Shown in pieces: positions 32,716-41,723 of a stretch of 64,000 nt of DNA. Made by a program: the position numbers and the translations under genes. The DNA lies in assembly GCF_001028175.1 (NCBI RefSeq), contig NZ_AEJF01000108.1, forward strand, positions 1 to 64,000. The letters are read 5' to 3'. The notes under the pieces are model-generated. The model saw only the letters and a program-made list of their open reading frames with translations. It did not search any database and was not told where the DNA came from. The number at the start of each line of letters is the position of its first letter. Position 1 is the stretch's first letter. The DNA comes from Caballeronia mineralivorans PML1(12) (GTDB taxonomy: Bacteria; Pseudomonadota; Gammaproteobacteria; Burkholderiales; Burkholderiaceae).

Positions 32716-33711
32716 TCATTCACCGGGAACCAGTAGAAAACGGGCGCTCCCTTGCCCACTCTCTAGTTGCTGGTGGCCGAGTGCGGCATCACGTAGCGGC
32801 AACGTACGATAGGGGATCGAAGCGAGTTTGCCGGAAAGCACCGCCGATACGATCATTTCGATCGCAAGGCGTAACCCGTCACCGTCAAGGCTCTCGGTCG
32901 AGTAGCCGGTCAAAACGATGGGCTTGATGAGGTGCCAAGCGTCAAAGCCGACGTTGCCACCACCCACCGCGCCCACGAGCGACAACCTACCTTTTGGGCG
33001 CAACGCGGCGCATAGTTTCGGGAACAGAACACCACCTACTGTATCGAGCACACCGTCGAACTGATCTTGTCCGAGCGGTAGATCGTCCCCCTTCGGTATG
33101 ACAACCACGTCTCGTGCGCCCAGTCGGCGTACATGTTCCTCCTGCTCCTGTCGCGCGATTAGCGCAACGACCTCTGCGCCGGTTGCGCTGGCGATCGCGG
33201 TGGCGGCGGAACCCACGCCGCCCGCCGCACCGGTCACAAGGATGCGCCGATTCGTCGAAGTGCCGATGCGCTCCAGTCCATGAAACGCCGTCACGGCAGC
33301 CAGACCAAGTGCCGCTATTTGCAGAATATCGATATCGCCCGGCAACGGGGCAATCGATCCTTCCGCCACGTCGACGTATTCCGCATACGCGCCTGGACGC
33401 CACGCGCGAACGCCACCCAGCCCCTGCATCATTGTAATGACACGCTGGCCAACCCTAAGACCCGTCACGCTCTCGCCGATGGCCTCGATCGCCCCCACCA
33501 CCTCGACACCAGGAACGTAGGGAAACGGAGCCACCTTTGCAATTGGCCAGTTCCCAGCGCGGATTTTGAGATCCGTGTGATTGATGGCGGCCGCCATTGT
33601 CCGGATCCGGATGTCGTTGGGAGCGAGCGGGGGCAAACGGGTGGTTTCGAATCGCAATACGGCCGGGGGGCCGTATTGGCGCATGACGATCGAACCGCTG
33701 ACTGATTGCAT
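32716..33711 (-). CDS. zinc-independent quinone oxidoreductase-like MDR protein
   Basis: A 331-residue medium-chain reductase of the quinone oxidoreductase branch. MRQYGPPAVLRFE at the start, the NADPH motif GAAGGVGSAATAIASATG near residue 155, and no cysteine zinc loop. I used the ATG at 33711 (GAGG six bases upstream). It would reduce quinones or enones with NADPH. On the same strand as the tautomerase and ABM genes but separated by about 520 bases, so not necessarily co-transcribed. Confidence 0.85.
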   Translation of the reverse strand: MQSVSGSIVMRQYGPPAVLRFETTRLPPLAPNDIRIRTMAAAINHTDLKIRAGNWPIAKVAPFPYVPGVEVVGAIEAIGESVTGLRVGQRVITMMQGLGGVRAWRPGAYAEYVDVAEGSIAPLPGDIDILQIAALGLAAVTAFHGLERIGTSTNRRILVTGAAGGVGSAATAIASATGAEVVALIARQEQEEHVRRLGARDVVVIPKGDDLPLGQDQFDGVLDTVGGVLFPKLCAALRPKGRLSLVGAVGGGNVGFDAWHLIKPIVLTGYSTESLDGDGLRLAIEMIVSAVLSGKLASIPYRTLPLRDAALGHQQLESGQGSARFLLVPGE

Positions 33712-33774
33712 GACATACCTCACTACATTGCAGGTTATGGCTGCCAGAAATGGTTGCCTGTACTCTATGGGTTA

Positions 33775-34275
33775 GCAAGGAATTGTCAGGCTGTAAATCG
33801 AAGAATTTTCTATCACGATAGGAACACCGTGGCCGACGCCAATGCACATTGTGCACAATGCGAAGCTCCCTTGCGTGCGTTGCAATTGATTCGTCGCGGT
33901 CGTCACCAGACGAGCGTCGCTCATGCTGAGCAGATGCCCAAGTGCAACTCCGTCGCCGTTCGGGTTCACGCGAGCGGCGCCATCCGCGACATTGAGTGTG
34001 AGCATCATAGCGATGCATTGCGATGCGAACGGCTTCGTTGAGTTCGATCTCGTCGAACTGGTCGATCGTCATGTTCAGATCCGACAATGACTTTCGCGTC
34101 GCGTCGCGGGCGCCGGGCCGATCTCTATCACGCGCGACGCATCCGCGGCCGTTGGCATGCCGTGCAAGCGTGTACGCGGCGTGAAGCAAGGCTCTTCGCG
34201 GTTTTCTCGTTGGCGAGCAGCGACGCCGCCGCGCCGTCTTTGACGCCCGACGCATTACCCGCATCATTGGAGCGC
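33775..34275 (-). pseudogene. thiolase, C-terminal remnant with frameshifts
   Basis: Three pieces in different frames follow the C-terminal 40 percent of the intact thiolase at 8313-9515: NAGNASGVKDGAAA with an extra residue pair nearby, DLNMTIDQFDEIELNEAV, and RVNPNGDGVALGHLLSMSDARL through FALCTMCIGVGHG. The intact gene has NMTIDQFDVIELNEAF and RVNPNGGAIALGHPLG. GHP has become GHL. The N-terminal half with the nucleophilic Cys is missing. Confidence 0.8.
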
Positions 34276-34364
34276 GATTTTCTGGCCTTTTCTCCAGTAA
34301 GTAATTGGTAAGTGCATCAGACATACAGTCGATCCCGTCTCGCTTCATTTTGTCAGGAGCGACT

Positions 34365-34688
34365 GTGAAAAAAAGATGTTACCGGAAGCAACCTTTACTG
34401 TCGGCCATGGCATTGGCCATTCTGTGTTCGGGAACAGCTGCGGCCGAAGCTGAAAATGCGGAGCTCGTCGGCAGGCCGGGAGACGGATTTACGTGGTTAA
34501 GCGATGCACCGAATGTCACCCATTGGAGCCTGGGTGCTGGACTTGGCGTAATGCCTTCTCGGTACGAGGGCGATCGTATGCGGTACCTTCCGATTCCCCT
34601 CCTCGTGTTCGATAGCAAATGGACGCGCGTTGCTACCACGAAGGCGGATCTGAAGGTCGGCACCTGGAGCGGCGCGAGCCTCACGTAG
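34365..34688 (+). pseudogene. MipA/OmpV-family outer-membrane protein, N-terminal fragment
   Basis: Starts at GTG with an AGGAG ribosome site: a basic N-terminus, a hydrophobic signal peptide (LLSAMALAILCSGTAAAEA), then WSLGAGLGVMPSRYEGDRMRYLPIPLLVFDSKW, split here as residues about 46-78, typical of MipA/OmpV beta-barrels. It stops after about 107 residues, against the usual 250 or more. The break coincides with the end of an inverted ribB remnant, so the rest was replaced by a rearrangement. Confidence 0.7.
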
Positions 34689-34862
34689 CCTCTCCACTGG
34701 CAAGGTGCCGCACATTACTCCGCTAGTCCAACGGACCATGAAAGCAACAGTTTCAGCTGTCACTTTCTCTGCACCGACAATCAGGTTACCTTCACTCTCT
34801 TGATCCTCATCATCGACGACGGTCAGAGGCGAACCGTGCGCCATCACCGGTAATGCGCGCAA
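34686..34862 (-). pseudogene. ribB N-terminal fragment
   Basis: About 59 residues aligning to the N-terminus of intact RibB at 12951-13661: AHGSPLTVVDDEDQESEGNL against ANGTPLIVVDDEDRENEGDL, and TAETVAFMVRWTSGVMCGTL against TSETVAFMIRWTSGILCVAL. It ends abruptly at the MipA fragment. Too short to be active. Confidence 0.8.
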
Positions 34863-34914
34863 GATCTATCGCCGATCTTGTTGGGGTTGTGCTTTTCTTC
34901 GTGCACAGTCGAGG

Positions 34915-35817
34915 CTAGAGGGCGAATTCGTCGAACACAAGTTGGCGCAGCCATTGATTGCTCGGCTCGCGATGATTTCTCGCGTGCCACAAAACATTGA
35001 TAGTGATGTCCGGAATTTTGACCGGGCATGGCGCACTCAGCAGATCGAACGGCGCGAGGGTTCGGTTCGCATATGCCTCTGGGACGACGGCGACTAAGTC
35101 AGTTGTCTGCAGGATGTGCCCGACAGCTACGAAGTGGGGCACGCGCAGTCGCACGTTCCTCTGTATGCCTGCCCGCTGGATCGCAGTATCGACCATGCCA
35201 TGTCCGGTGCCCTCCGCAATGATTGAGACATGCTCAGCGTTGAGAAATGACTTCATTGTCAGACCTGCTTCCGCGAAAGGGTGCCCTTTCCGGAACAGGC
35301 AGACGTAACGCTGCCGAAATAGTCGCCGCTGAAAAAAGGCTGTCTTGAGATCTGGTAGAAACCCGATCGCTAGATCGACCGCGCCGCGCTCCATTTCGTC
35401 ACGCAGCGTGTCGGATTGATTCCGTACCGTGCTTATCTTGATTCCTGATGCCTCGAGTGCGAGTCGTTTCATTAGACCGGGAAGGAAATAGATTTCGCCG
35501 ATGTCGGTCATCGCAATGGTGAAAGCGCGAGAGGTCGTGACGGGGTCGAACTCAGGCGTCACGTTCAGCGTGTTGTGGATCGTGCCCAGCGCATAGCCGA
35601 TCGGTTCAGCAAGTGTCTCGGCGAACGGCGTGGGCACCATGCCTTTGGAGGTGCGAAGAAAGAGCTCGTCGCCTAGTACCTTTCTGAGCCGGTTTAGCGC
35701 GTTACTGATAGCCGGCTGAGATATCCCAAGGCTAGCCGCAACGGCCGAAACGCGCCGCTGCCGCAGTAGTTCATTGAAGACGACGAGCAGGTTGAGGTCG
35801 ATTTCCTGAAGTTCCAT
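34915..35817 (-). CDS. nagR: LysR-family regulator, NagR/NahR/DntR-like
   Basis: A 300-residue LysR regulator. The N-terminus MELQEIDLNLLVVFNELL and the helix-turn-helix VSAVAASLGISQPAISNALNRLR match the NahR/NagR/DntR group that responds to salicylate-type aromatic acids. The effector domain retains HFVAVGHIL and the C-terminal WHARNHREPSNQWLR stretch characteristic of that group. It is divergent from a complete salicylate-to-gentisate operon, with a NahR-type binding box between them. Symbol given by family resemblance and context. Confidence 0.82.
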   Translation of the reverse strand: MELQEIDLNLLVVFNELLRQRRVSAVAASLGISQPAISNALNRLRKVLGDELFLRTSKGMVPTPFAETLAEPIGYALGTIHNTLNVTPEFDPVTTSRAFTIAMTDIGEIYFLPGLMKRLALEASGIKISTVRNQSDTLRDEMERGAVDLAIGFLPDLKTAFFQRRLFRQRYVCLFRKGHPFAEAGLTMKSFLNAEHVSIIAEGTGHGMVDTAIQRAGIQRNVRLRVPHFVAVGHILQTTDLVAVVPEAYANRTLAPFDLLSAPCPVKIPDITINVLWHARNHREPSNQWLRQLVFDEFAL

Positions 35818-35846
35818 CCCTTGTCTCCGAAAGCATGTCATATATT

Positions 35847-35872
35847 ATTGATCCTGGTGATATCAAATATCA
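35847..35872 (+). promoter_or_regulatory. NahR/NagR-type activator box
   Basis: ATTGATCCTGGTGAT (35847-35861) matches 11 of the 13 fixed positions of the NahR-type consensus ATTCAnGCTnnTGAT. It overlaps the semi-palindrome GTGATATCAAATATCA (35857-35872). It lies about 90 bases before the ferredoxin reductase start, where an activator would bind. The same 16 bases recur in inverted orientation at 60143-60158. Confidence 0.6.
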
Positions 35873-35949
35873 AGAATGTTCTATTTATCAATTTTGTCAT
35901 TCGAAGCATCATGGGGCCATAAGTTGTCCAGATCGGAGACACTGGTTCC

Positions 35950-36936
35950 ATGGAAGTTTCAATCCTGCCGCTTCAGCGCACGCTTGATGTACGTCCGGGC
36001 GAAAATCTGCTCGAAGCCTTGCGTAGCAATCAAATTCCGGTTTCATACAGTTGCATGGCCGGCCGATGCGGTACGTGCCGGTGCCGTGTCGTTTCGGGAA
36101 ACGTCCTTGTAACTGGCGCGACTGATTCCAATTTGCCTGCCGCCAACGGGCAATCGGTGCTGGCCTGCCAGACGACGGTCGTGGAAGACTGTGTGATAGA
36201 AATCCCGGAGGTCGACGAGATCGTCGCGCATCCAGCGAAGATCATCAAGACGACCGTTGTGGGGATCGAGGACCTGACGCACGACATAAAACGGGTGCGG
36301 CTCGCACTGCCCAAGTTATTCGAATTCTCGCCGGGACAGTACGCCACCCTGCAATTCACGCCGCAGCATATTAGGCCGTACTCGATGGCGGTCACAGCGA
36401 ATTCGGACGAAGTCGAATTTCACATTCGTCTGGTGCCGGGCGGCCGCGTCACCTCGTACGTGGCGACAGATCTCACAGTCGGAAAGACAGTGCGTCTCAG
36501 CGGCCCGCTCGGAACAGCGTACCTACGGAAGAAATATACCGGTCCGATCGTATGTATTGCAGGAGGGACGGGGCTAGCGCCTATTCTCTCGATCCTGCGT
36601 GGTATGGCCGATGCCCGCATGCGCAACCCCGTGCACGTCTATTTCGGCGTTCGTTCGTCCGAGGACGTATATGGCGTTCGTTGGCTCAATGAGATTCGCG
36701 AGGCGCTGCCGGACCTCATCGTGCACGTCGTGGTCGCGGCCGGCACAGCGGGTAGCCCGTATCGCGCAGGCGTTGTCACGGAAGCGGTGAACGCTGACTG
36801 GAAAAACATGACCGGCTGGCGCGCCTATCTGGCGGGAGCACCGGTGATGGTGGATGCTGCTTCCATCCTGTTGCGCCAAAAGGGTGTCGATCCCGACCAT
36901 ATCTACGCGGATGCTTTTTACGCGAGCGGTGTGTAG
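35950..36936 (+). CDS. nagAa: ferredoxin reductase of salicylate 5-hydroxylase
   Basis: A 328-residue electron-transfer protein. An N-terminal plant-type 2Fe-2S domain has cysteines C35, C40, C43 and C73 (SCMAGRCGTCRC). A FAD domain follows (IRPYSMAV, the RxYS motif) and an NAD domain with GGTGLAPILSI. This matches NagAa/NahAa reductases (about 328 residues), which pass electrons from NAD(P)H to a Rieske ferredoxin. First gene of the plus-strand operon, divergent from the LysR gene. Confidence 0.9.
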   Translation: MEVSILPLQRTLDVRPGENLLEALRSNQIPVSYSCMAGRCGTCRCRVVSGNVLVTGATDSNLPAANGQSVLACQTTVVEDCVIEIPEVDEIVAHPAKIIKTTVVGIEDLTHDIKRVRLALPKLFEFSPGQYATLQFTPQHIRPYSMAVTANSDEVEFHIRLVPGGRVTSYVATDLTVGKTVRLSGPLGTAYLRKKYTGPIVCIAGGTGLAPILSILRGMADARMRNPVHVYFGVRSSEDVYGVRWLNEIREALPDLIVHVVVAAGTAGSPYRAGVVTEAVNADWKNMTGWRAYLAGAPVMVDAASILLRQKGVDPDHIYADAFYASGV

Positions 36937-36977
36937 ACACCGACGTTGTCAATTAATTCCGTATCAGGAGACAAGCC

Positions 36978-38234
36978 ATGAATGAGGCCCCCATTGTCTT
37001 TACACGGCCCGAATGGAAGGGAGACGGCTCAAGCCGCATCCCGTTCTGGGCATATACCGACGATTCAACCTATCGCAAGGAGCTTGAGCGCTTCTTCTAT
37101 TCGGGCCACTGGTGTTACGTAGGGCTTGAAGCAGAGATTCCAAATGCGGGTGACTTCAAGCGCACCGTGGTCGGTGAGCGCTCGGTTATCGTCACGCGGA
37201 CTAACGACGGAGAGGTCGCCGTGGTGGAGAACGTGTGCGCCCACCGAGGCGTGCGCTTCTGTCGCGAGAAGTCTGGCAACCGGAAGGATTTTACATGCCC
37301 GTATCACCAATGGAACTACGACCTGAAGGGCAATCTCGTTGGTGTGCCTTTCCGTCGTGGTGTGAAGGCAGACGGAAGGGTCAACGGTGGAATGCCGGCG
37401 GACTTCGATCCTAAGCAGCACGGTTTGACGAAGCTGAAGGTTGCCGCGCGTAATGGCGTCATTTTCGCGTCGTTCGATCACGACGCGCCTTCGCTTGAAG
37501 ACTACCTAGGTCCAATCATCCTTAGCTATTTCGACCGCGTATTCGACGGTCGCAAACTCAGGATCTATGGCTATAACCGGCAGCGCATTCCAGGAAACTG
37601 GAAACTGATGCAGGAAAATATCAAGGACCCGTACCACCCGGGCTTGCTGCACACGTGGTTCGTTACGTTCGGGCTGTGGCGCGCGGATAACAAGTCCGAA
37701 CTCAAGATGGACGAGCAGTTCCGCCATGCTGCGATGATCTCGACCCGGGGTTCTGGCGGGAAGGGAGACGTCACGAACGGCGTGTCCAGCTTCAAGGAGC
37801 AGATGACGCTCAACGACGACCGTTTCCTCGACGTGGTGCATGAGACCTGGTGGGGCGGCCCGACTGCAGTTCTGATGACCCTGTTCCCGAGCGTCATCAT
37901 CCAGCAACAGGTCAATTCGCTTTCCACACGGCACATTCAGCCGAATGGTCACGGCTCGTTCGACTTTGTCTGGACGCACTTCGGGTTCGAGGACGATAAC
38001 GAAGAAATGACCCGCCGGCGGCTGCGCCAGGCCAACCTGTTCGGCCCAGCGGGGTTTGTTTCCGCCGATGACGGCGAAGTCATCGAGTTTTCGCAGGAGG
38101 GCTTCGAGCAGAAGCCATTCCATCGAACCATCGCTGAACTCGGGGGGCGAGAAGTCGCGGACTCGGACCACATGGTCACGGAGACCCTGATTCGTGGGAT
38201 GTACGCCTACTGGCGCCGTGTGATGGAGGTCTGA
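36978..38234 (+). CDS. nagG: salicylate 5-hydroxylase large (Rieske oxygenase alpha) subunit
   Basis: A 418-residue ring-hydroxylating oxygenase alpha subunit. Rieske ligands are C87 and H89 (VCAHRGVRFC) and C107 and H110 (FTCPYHQW). The catalytic iron region ENIKDPYHPGLLH offers D217, H220 and H225. Length and sequence fit NagG, which with NagH hydroxylates salicylate to gentisate. A strong AGGAGA ribosome site precedes the ATG. The neighbouring gentisate-pathway genes support the assignment; close relatives act on anthranilate or other 2-substituted benzoates, so specificity should be treated as likely rather than proven. Confidence 0.9.
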   Translation: MNEAPIVFTRPEWKGDGSSRIPFWAYTDDSTYRKELERFFYSGHWCYVGLEAEIPNAGDFKRTVVGERSVIVTRTNDGEVAVVENVCAHRGVRFCREKSGNRKDFTCPYHQWNYDLKGNLVGVPFRRGVKADGRVNGGMPADFDPKQHGLTKLKVAARNGVIFASFDHDAPSLEDYLGPIILSYFDRVFDGRKLRIYGYNRQRIPGNWKLMQENIKDPYHPGLLHTWFVTFGLWRADNKSELKMDEQFRHAAMISTRGSGGKGDVTNGVSSFKEQMTLNDDRFLDVVHETWWGGPTAVLMTLFPSVIIQQQVNSLSTRHIQPNGHGSFDFVWTHFGFEDDNEEMTRRRLRQANLFGPAGFVSADDGEVIEFSQEGFEQKPFHRTIAELGGREVADSDHMVTETLIRGMYAYWRRVMEV

Positions 38235-38235
38235 G

Positions 38236-38709
38236 ATGCTCGATTTCGAAACCTGGCAACAATTGCTTGCGCTATACACCGACTATGCCCTTGCTTTGGA
38301 TAGCAACGATTGGGATCGTTGGCCGGAGTTCTTCGTGGACGATTGCGTCTACAAGATTCAGCCGCGCGAAAACTATGATCGTGGCTTCCCGCTCTCGACG
38401 CTCGCGTTCGAAAGCAAGGGCATGTTAAAGGACCGTGTCTACGGCATGACCGAGACCATCTTCCATGACCCGTACTACCAAAGGCATGTAGTTAGTATTC
38501 CAAAGGTAACAGCAGTCAATGCGGGGCACATCGAGGCGCAGGCCAACTACGCGGTATTTCGTACGAAGCCTGACGAACTCACGAGTGTGTTCAATGTGGG
38601 CCGCTATATCGACTCAGTCCGACGCACGCCTGACGGACTAAAGCTCGCCAGCCGCATCTGCGTGTTCGACAGCGAAATGATCGCGAACTCGATTATTTAC
38701 CCGATTTGA
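38236..38709 (+). CDS. nagH: salicylate 5-hydroxylase small (beta) subunit
   Basis: A 157-residue SnoaL/cystatin-like-fold beta subunit of a ring-hydroxylating oxygenase. Motifs: LYTDYALALDSNDWDRWPEFF near the N-terminus (residues 13-33, split as LYTDYALALDSNDW and DRWPEFF) and SRICVFDSEMIANSIIYPI at the end. It starts one base after the alpha-subunit stop, so translation is coupled. The subunit stabilises the alpha trimer and has no metal centre. Confidence 0.9.
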   Translation: MLDFETWQQLLALYTDYALALDSNDWDRWPEFFVDDCVYKIQPRENYDRGFPLSTLAFESKGMLKDRVYGMTETIFHDPYYQRHVVSIPKVTAVNAGHIEAQANYAVFRTKPDELTSVFNVGRYIDSVRRTPDGLKLASRICVFDSEMIANSIIYPI

Positions 38710-38717
38710 GGTGAAAG

Positions 38718-39029
38718 ATGGCAAAGCAGTGGACGAAGGTCATCGAACTGGTCGCCATACCGGCGGACGATGTGACGGCTGTAATCGCCGCCGGACGCGA
38801 GGTCGCTATCTACAGCGTCGATGGAGCGGTCTATGCAACTGACAACGTCTGCACGCACGGACACGCCCGTCTGTGCGATGGATTCCTCGATGACCACGAG
38901 ATCGAGTGCCCGCTGCACCAGGGCAAGTTCGACGTACGCAGCGGTAAGGCCATGTGCGAACCGTTGACCGAGGATATCCAAACGTATCCGATCAAGGTCG
39001 AGAACGGTTCGGTCTACATCGAAATTTAG
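38718..39029 (+). CDS. nagAb: Rieske ferredoxin
   Basis: A 103-residue Rieske-type ferredoxin with 2Fe-2S ligands C45, H47 (NVCTHGHARL) and C64, H67 (ECPLHQGKFD). It carries electrons from the reductase at 35950 to the oxygenase. It begins 8 bases after the beta-subunit stop and completes the three-component hydroxylase. Length matches NagAb/NahAb. Confidence 0.9.
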   Translation: MAKQWTKVIELVAIPADDVTAVIAAGREVAIYSVDGAVYATDNVCTHGHARLCDGFLDDHEIECPLHQGKFDVRSGKAMCEPLTEDIQTYPIKVENGSVYIEI

Positions 39030-39132
39030 CCCGACACCGGGCGCTGAAGAAACTGTCGCTCGGCGACACATTCCGTGAGCTCTCGCACCGCGAGAGCGTA
39101 GATGCAGGGACGACCATCATCAGGAGACACGC

Positions 39133-40179
39133 ATGACTGCTAATACGGTCAAAGAACAGCGCGCTGCCTATTATCAGCAACTCTCGACACAACAGCTATC
39201 TCCGCTCTGGGAGTCGTTGCACAACCTCGTGCCCAAAGAGCCGCGACCGCAGGCCAAGGCAGCTATCTGGAAGTACGCTTCAATTCGCGATCTGGTCATG
39301 CAGGCCGGCTCGATCATCAGCGCCGAGGAAGCGGTTCGGCGAGTACTTGTGCTCGAAAATCCAGGCCTGCCGGGCAAATCAAGTATTACACCGGCGCTCT
39401 ACGCCGGCCTGCAGTTGATCCTTCCCGGCGAGGTTGCGCCGAGTCATCGCCATACTCAGTCGGCGTTGCGCTTCATCATGGAAGGCCGGGGTGCTTGGAC
39501 CGCGGTCAACGGCGAACGCACCACCATGCATCCCGGTGATTTCATCATCACGCCTTCCTGGACCTGGCATGACCACGGGAACCCGGGCGTCGCCGACGGT
39601 GGCGAGCCGGTTGTGTGGCTTGACGGTCTGGACATTCCTGTCGTTGGGGCGCTTGACGCTGGATTCGCTGAAAGCTATCCCGAATCCAGCCAACCGGTGC
39701 TACGCCCGGAGGGCGACAGCTTTGCGCGGTTTGGGCACAACATGGTTCCTGTCCGTCATGTGGTCAGCGATCCAACGTCGCCGATCTTCAGCTATCCCTA
39801 TGAGCGCAGCCGGGAAGCACTCGATACTCTCCATCGCAATGGCGAGCTGGACGCATGGGACGGCGTCAAACTCCGCTACCTCAATCCTGTGACGGGTGGC
39901 TGGCCGATGCCTACCATTGCGACATTCATGCAGTTTCTGCCAGCCGGATTTTCCGGGAAGACTTATCGCACGACCGACGCCACCATCTTTTGTGTCGTGG
40001 AAGGCAAGGGTAGCGTGCGTATCGGCGATGCACACTTCGAGTTCGCACCACACGATATCTTTGTCGTGCCGTCGTGGCAGCCAGTGAGTCTGGAGGCCAA
40101 TGACGACAGCGTGCTTTTCAGCTATTCAGATCGCCCCATCCTTTCAGCGCTGAATTTGCTGCGTGAAAAGCGCGACTAA
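39133..40179 (+). CDS. nagI: gentisate 1,2-dioxygenase
   Basis: A 348-residue bicupin dioxygenase that opens the gentisate ring to maleylpyruvate. The first cupin has the metal-binding set [15 protein letters not shown] (two His) and the later His in [18 protein letters not shown] second, degenerate cupin covers about residues 255-325 ([17 protein letters not shown]). An AGGAGA ribosome site precedes the ATG. Located in the nag order after the ferredoxin gene and before hydrolase and isomerase genes. Confidence 0.92.
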   Translation: MTANTVKEQRAAYYQQLSTQQLSPLWESLHNLVPKEPRPQAKAAIWKYASIRDLVMQAGSIISAEEAVRRVLVLENPGLPGKSSITPALYAGLQLILPGEVAPSHRHTQSALRFIMEGRGAWTAVNGERTTMHPGDFIITPSWTWHDHGNPGVADGGEPVVWLDGLDIPVVGALDAGFAESYPESSQPVLRPEGDSFARFGHNMVPVRHVVSDPTSPIFSYPYERSREALDTLHRNGELDAWDGVKLRYLNPVTGGWPMPTIATFMQFLPAGFSGKTYRTTDATIFCVVEGKGSVRIGDAHFEFAPHDIFVVPSWQPVSLEANDDSVLFSYSDRPILSALNLLREKRD

Positions 40180-40262
40180 GTTTTCGCCTTCGGTGCGAGG
40201 GATGCGCTGAGCGTTCTTCGCACACATTCGTCCAGTCAGTTAGCTATCAGGAGACTCTTGTT

Positions 40263-40961
40263 ATGGAATTCGTTTTTCAACCTGACGCACCCGTCGCTGT
40301 GCCTATTGTGGGTAGCGATGCGCATTATGCTGTGCGCCGCGTCTATTGCGTCGGCCGTAACTATGCTGCACACGCGCGTGAAATGGGCTTCGATCCCGAT
40401 CGCGAACCGCCGTTTTTCTTCTGCAAGCCCACAGACGCGGTGGTGCCGGTGGCCTATGGCGAGTCGCTGGAGTTGAACTATCCGCCTCAAACTAACAACT
40501 TCCACTACGAGGCGGAGCTGGTCGCGGTGATCGGAAAAGGTGGGTCCGACATCGCGGTAGCCGATGCACTCGATCACGTCTGGGGCTATGCCGTCGGCCT
40601 CGACATGACGCGCCGCGACTTGCAGATGAAGATGCGCGAAATGGGGCGTCCGTGGGAAATCGGCAAGGCCTTTGATCGCTCCGCGCCGATTGGCCCGATT
40701 CACAAGGCGGGTGACGTCGGGCATTTTGAAAACGGCGGCATATGGTTGACGGTGAACGGCGAAACGAAGCAGCAGAGCGACGTCGCGCATCTGATCTGGT
40801 CGGTTGCTGAGACCGTCGCCGACCTATCGAAGTTCTTCCGCCTTGAGCCGGGCGACGTCATCTACACAGGAACGCCAGAAGGCGTTGGCGCAGTAAACGC
40901 AGGGGATTCGATCACGGTAGGCGTTGAGAAGCTGGGCGAGCTTCACGTCCGCGTGGTGTAG
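40263..40961 (+). CDS. nagK: fumarylpyruvate hydrolase
   Basis: A 232-residue fumarylacetoacetate-hydrolase-family enzyme. Metal-binding motifs HYEAELVAVIGKGG and the substrate block GLDMTRRDLQMKMREMGRPW are typical of NagK. It ends DVIYTGTPEGVGAVNAGD, with the conserved TGTPEGVG. It would split fumarylpyruvate into fumarate and pyruvate, the last step of the pathway. AGGAGA ribosome site; 11 bases before the isomerase gene. Confidence 0.92.
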   Translation: MEFVFQPDAPVAVPIVGSDAHYAVRRVYCVGRNYAAHAREMGFDPDREPPFFFCKPTDAVVPVAYGESLELNYPPQTNNFHYEAELVAVIGKGGSDIAVADALDHVWGYAVGLDMTRRDLQMKMREMGRPWEIGKAFDRSAPIGPIHKAGDVGHFENGGIWLTVNGETKQQSDVAHLIWSVAETVADLSKFFRLEPGDVIYTGTPEGVGAVNAGDSITVGVEKLGELHVRVV

Positions 40962-40972
40962 AGGGGGGCGTC

Positions 40973-41617
40973 ATGGAACTGCACAGTTTTTTCAATAGCT
41001 CGACCTCGTATCGGGTACGTATCGCGCTTGAGCTCAAGGGCGTTTCGTTTGACTACGTTCCGGTCAACATCCGGACCGGTGAGCACCGCAAAGAAGCGTA
41101 TGTCGAAGGGGTAAATCCCTCGGCTGCCGTTCCGGCGTTGACGGATGGTGAGTTCAGCCTGGGCCAGTCACTTGCGATCGTCGATTGGCTCGACACCCGC
41201 TATCCGGAGCCGCAGCTCATTCCTGCAGAGCCCGAGCAACGTGCGCGTGTGCTGGAAGTGTCACAGCTGATTTCTTCCGATATGCATTCGGTCAACAACC
41301 TTCGTGTGCTCAAGTACCTCGATACTGTTCTGAATGTCACGCCGGAGCAGAAGAGCGAGTGGTACAAGCATTGGGTAGCCGAGGGGATGAGCGGCGTTGA
41401 ACGGCTGCTCTCGAAATATGGCAGACTCCCCTGGTGCTTTGGTGAACAGCCTACGTTGGCCGACTGTTGTCTCGTTCCACAGATTGCGAACGCGCTGAGG
41501 ATGGGGTGCAACCTGGATGCGTACCCAACGAGCATGGCCGTTTATCGCCACGCGATCTCTCATCCGGCGTTTGATGCAGCGCAACCTGGACTTCAGCCCG
41601 ATTTTGTCTCGCCGTAA
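40973..41617 (+). CDS. nagL: maleylpyruvate isomerase (zeta-class GST fold)
   Basis: A 214-residue glutathione-dependent isomerase converting maleylpyruvate to fumarylpyruvate. The N-terminal SFFNSSTSYRVRIALELKG carries the zeta-class Ser motif for glutathione. LADCCLVPQIANALRMGCNLD in the C-terminal domain is also diagnostic. Last gene of the nag operon, followed by a good hairpin. Order here is hydrolase then isomerase, as in nagK-nagL. Confidence 0.92.
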   Translation: MELHSFFNSSTSYRVRIALELKGVSFDYVPVNIRTGEHRKEAYVEGVNPSAAVPALTDGEFSLGQSLAIVDWLDTRYPEPQLIPAEPEQRARVLEVSQLISSDMHSVNNLRVLKYLDTVLNVTPEQKSEWYKHWVAEGMSGVERLLSKYGRLPWCFGEQPTLADCCLVPQIANALRMGCNLDAYPTSMAVYRHAISHPAFDAAQPGLQPDFVSP

Positions 41618-41626
41618 CAGAAACAT

Positions 41627-41647
41627 GGCCAGGCGCTTGCCCTGGCC
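41627..41647 (+). terminator. terminator hairpin after the nag operon
   Basis: GGCCAGG-cgcttgc-CCTGGCC is a perfect 7-base-pair stem with a 7-base loop, 10 bases after the isomerase stop and followed by TGGTTTAG. It lies between convergent genes and may serve both directions. Confidence 0.6.
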
Positions 41648-41723
41648 TGGTTTAGAGCTCCCATGGAATGGGGCGCGAGGACAATGTTATTTATCCTCGC
41701 GCCAGTTGGGCTTGAAATGCTAA

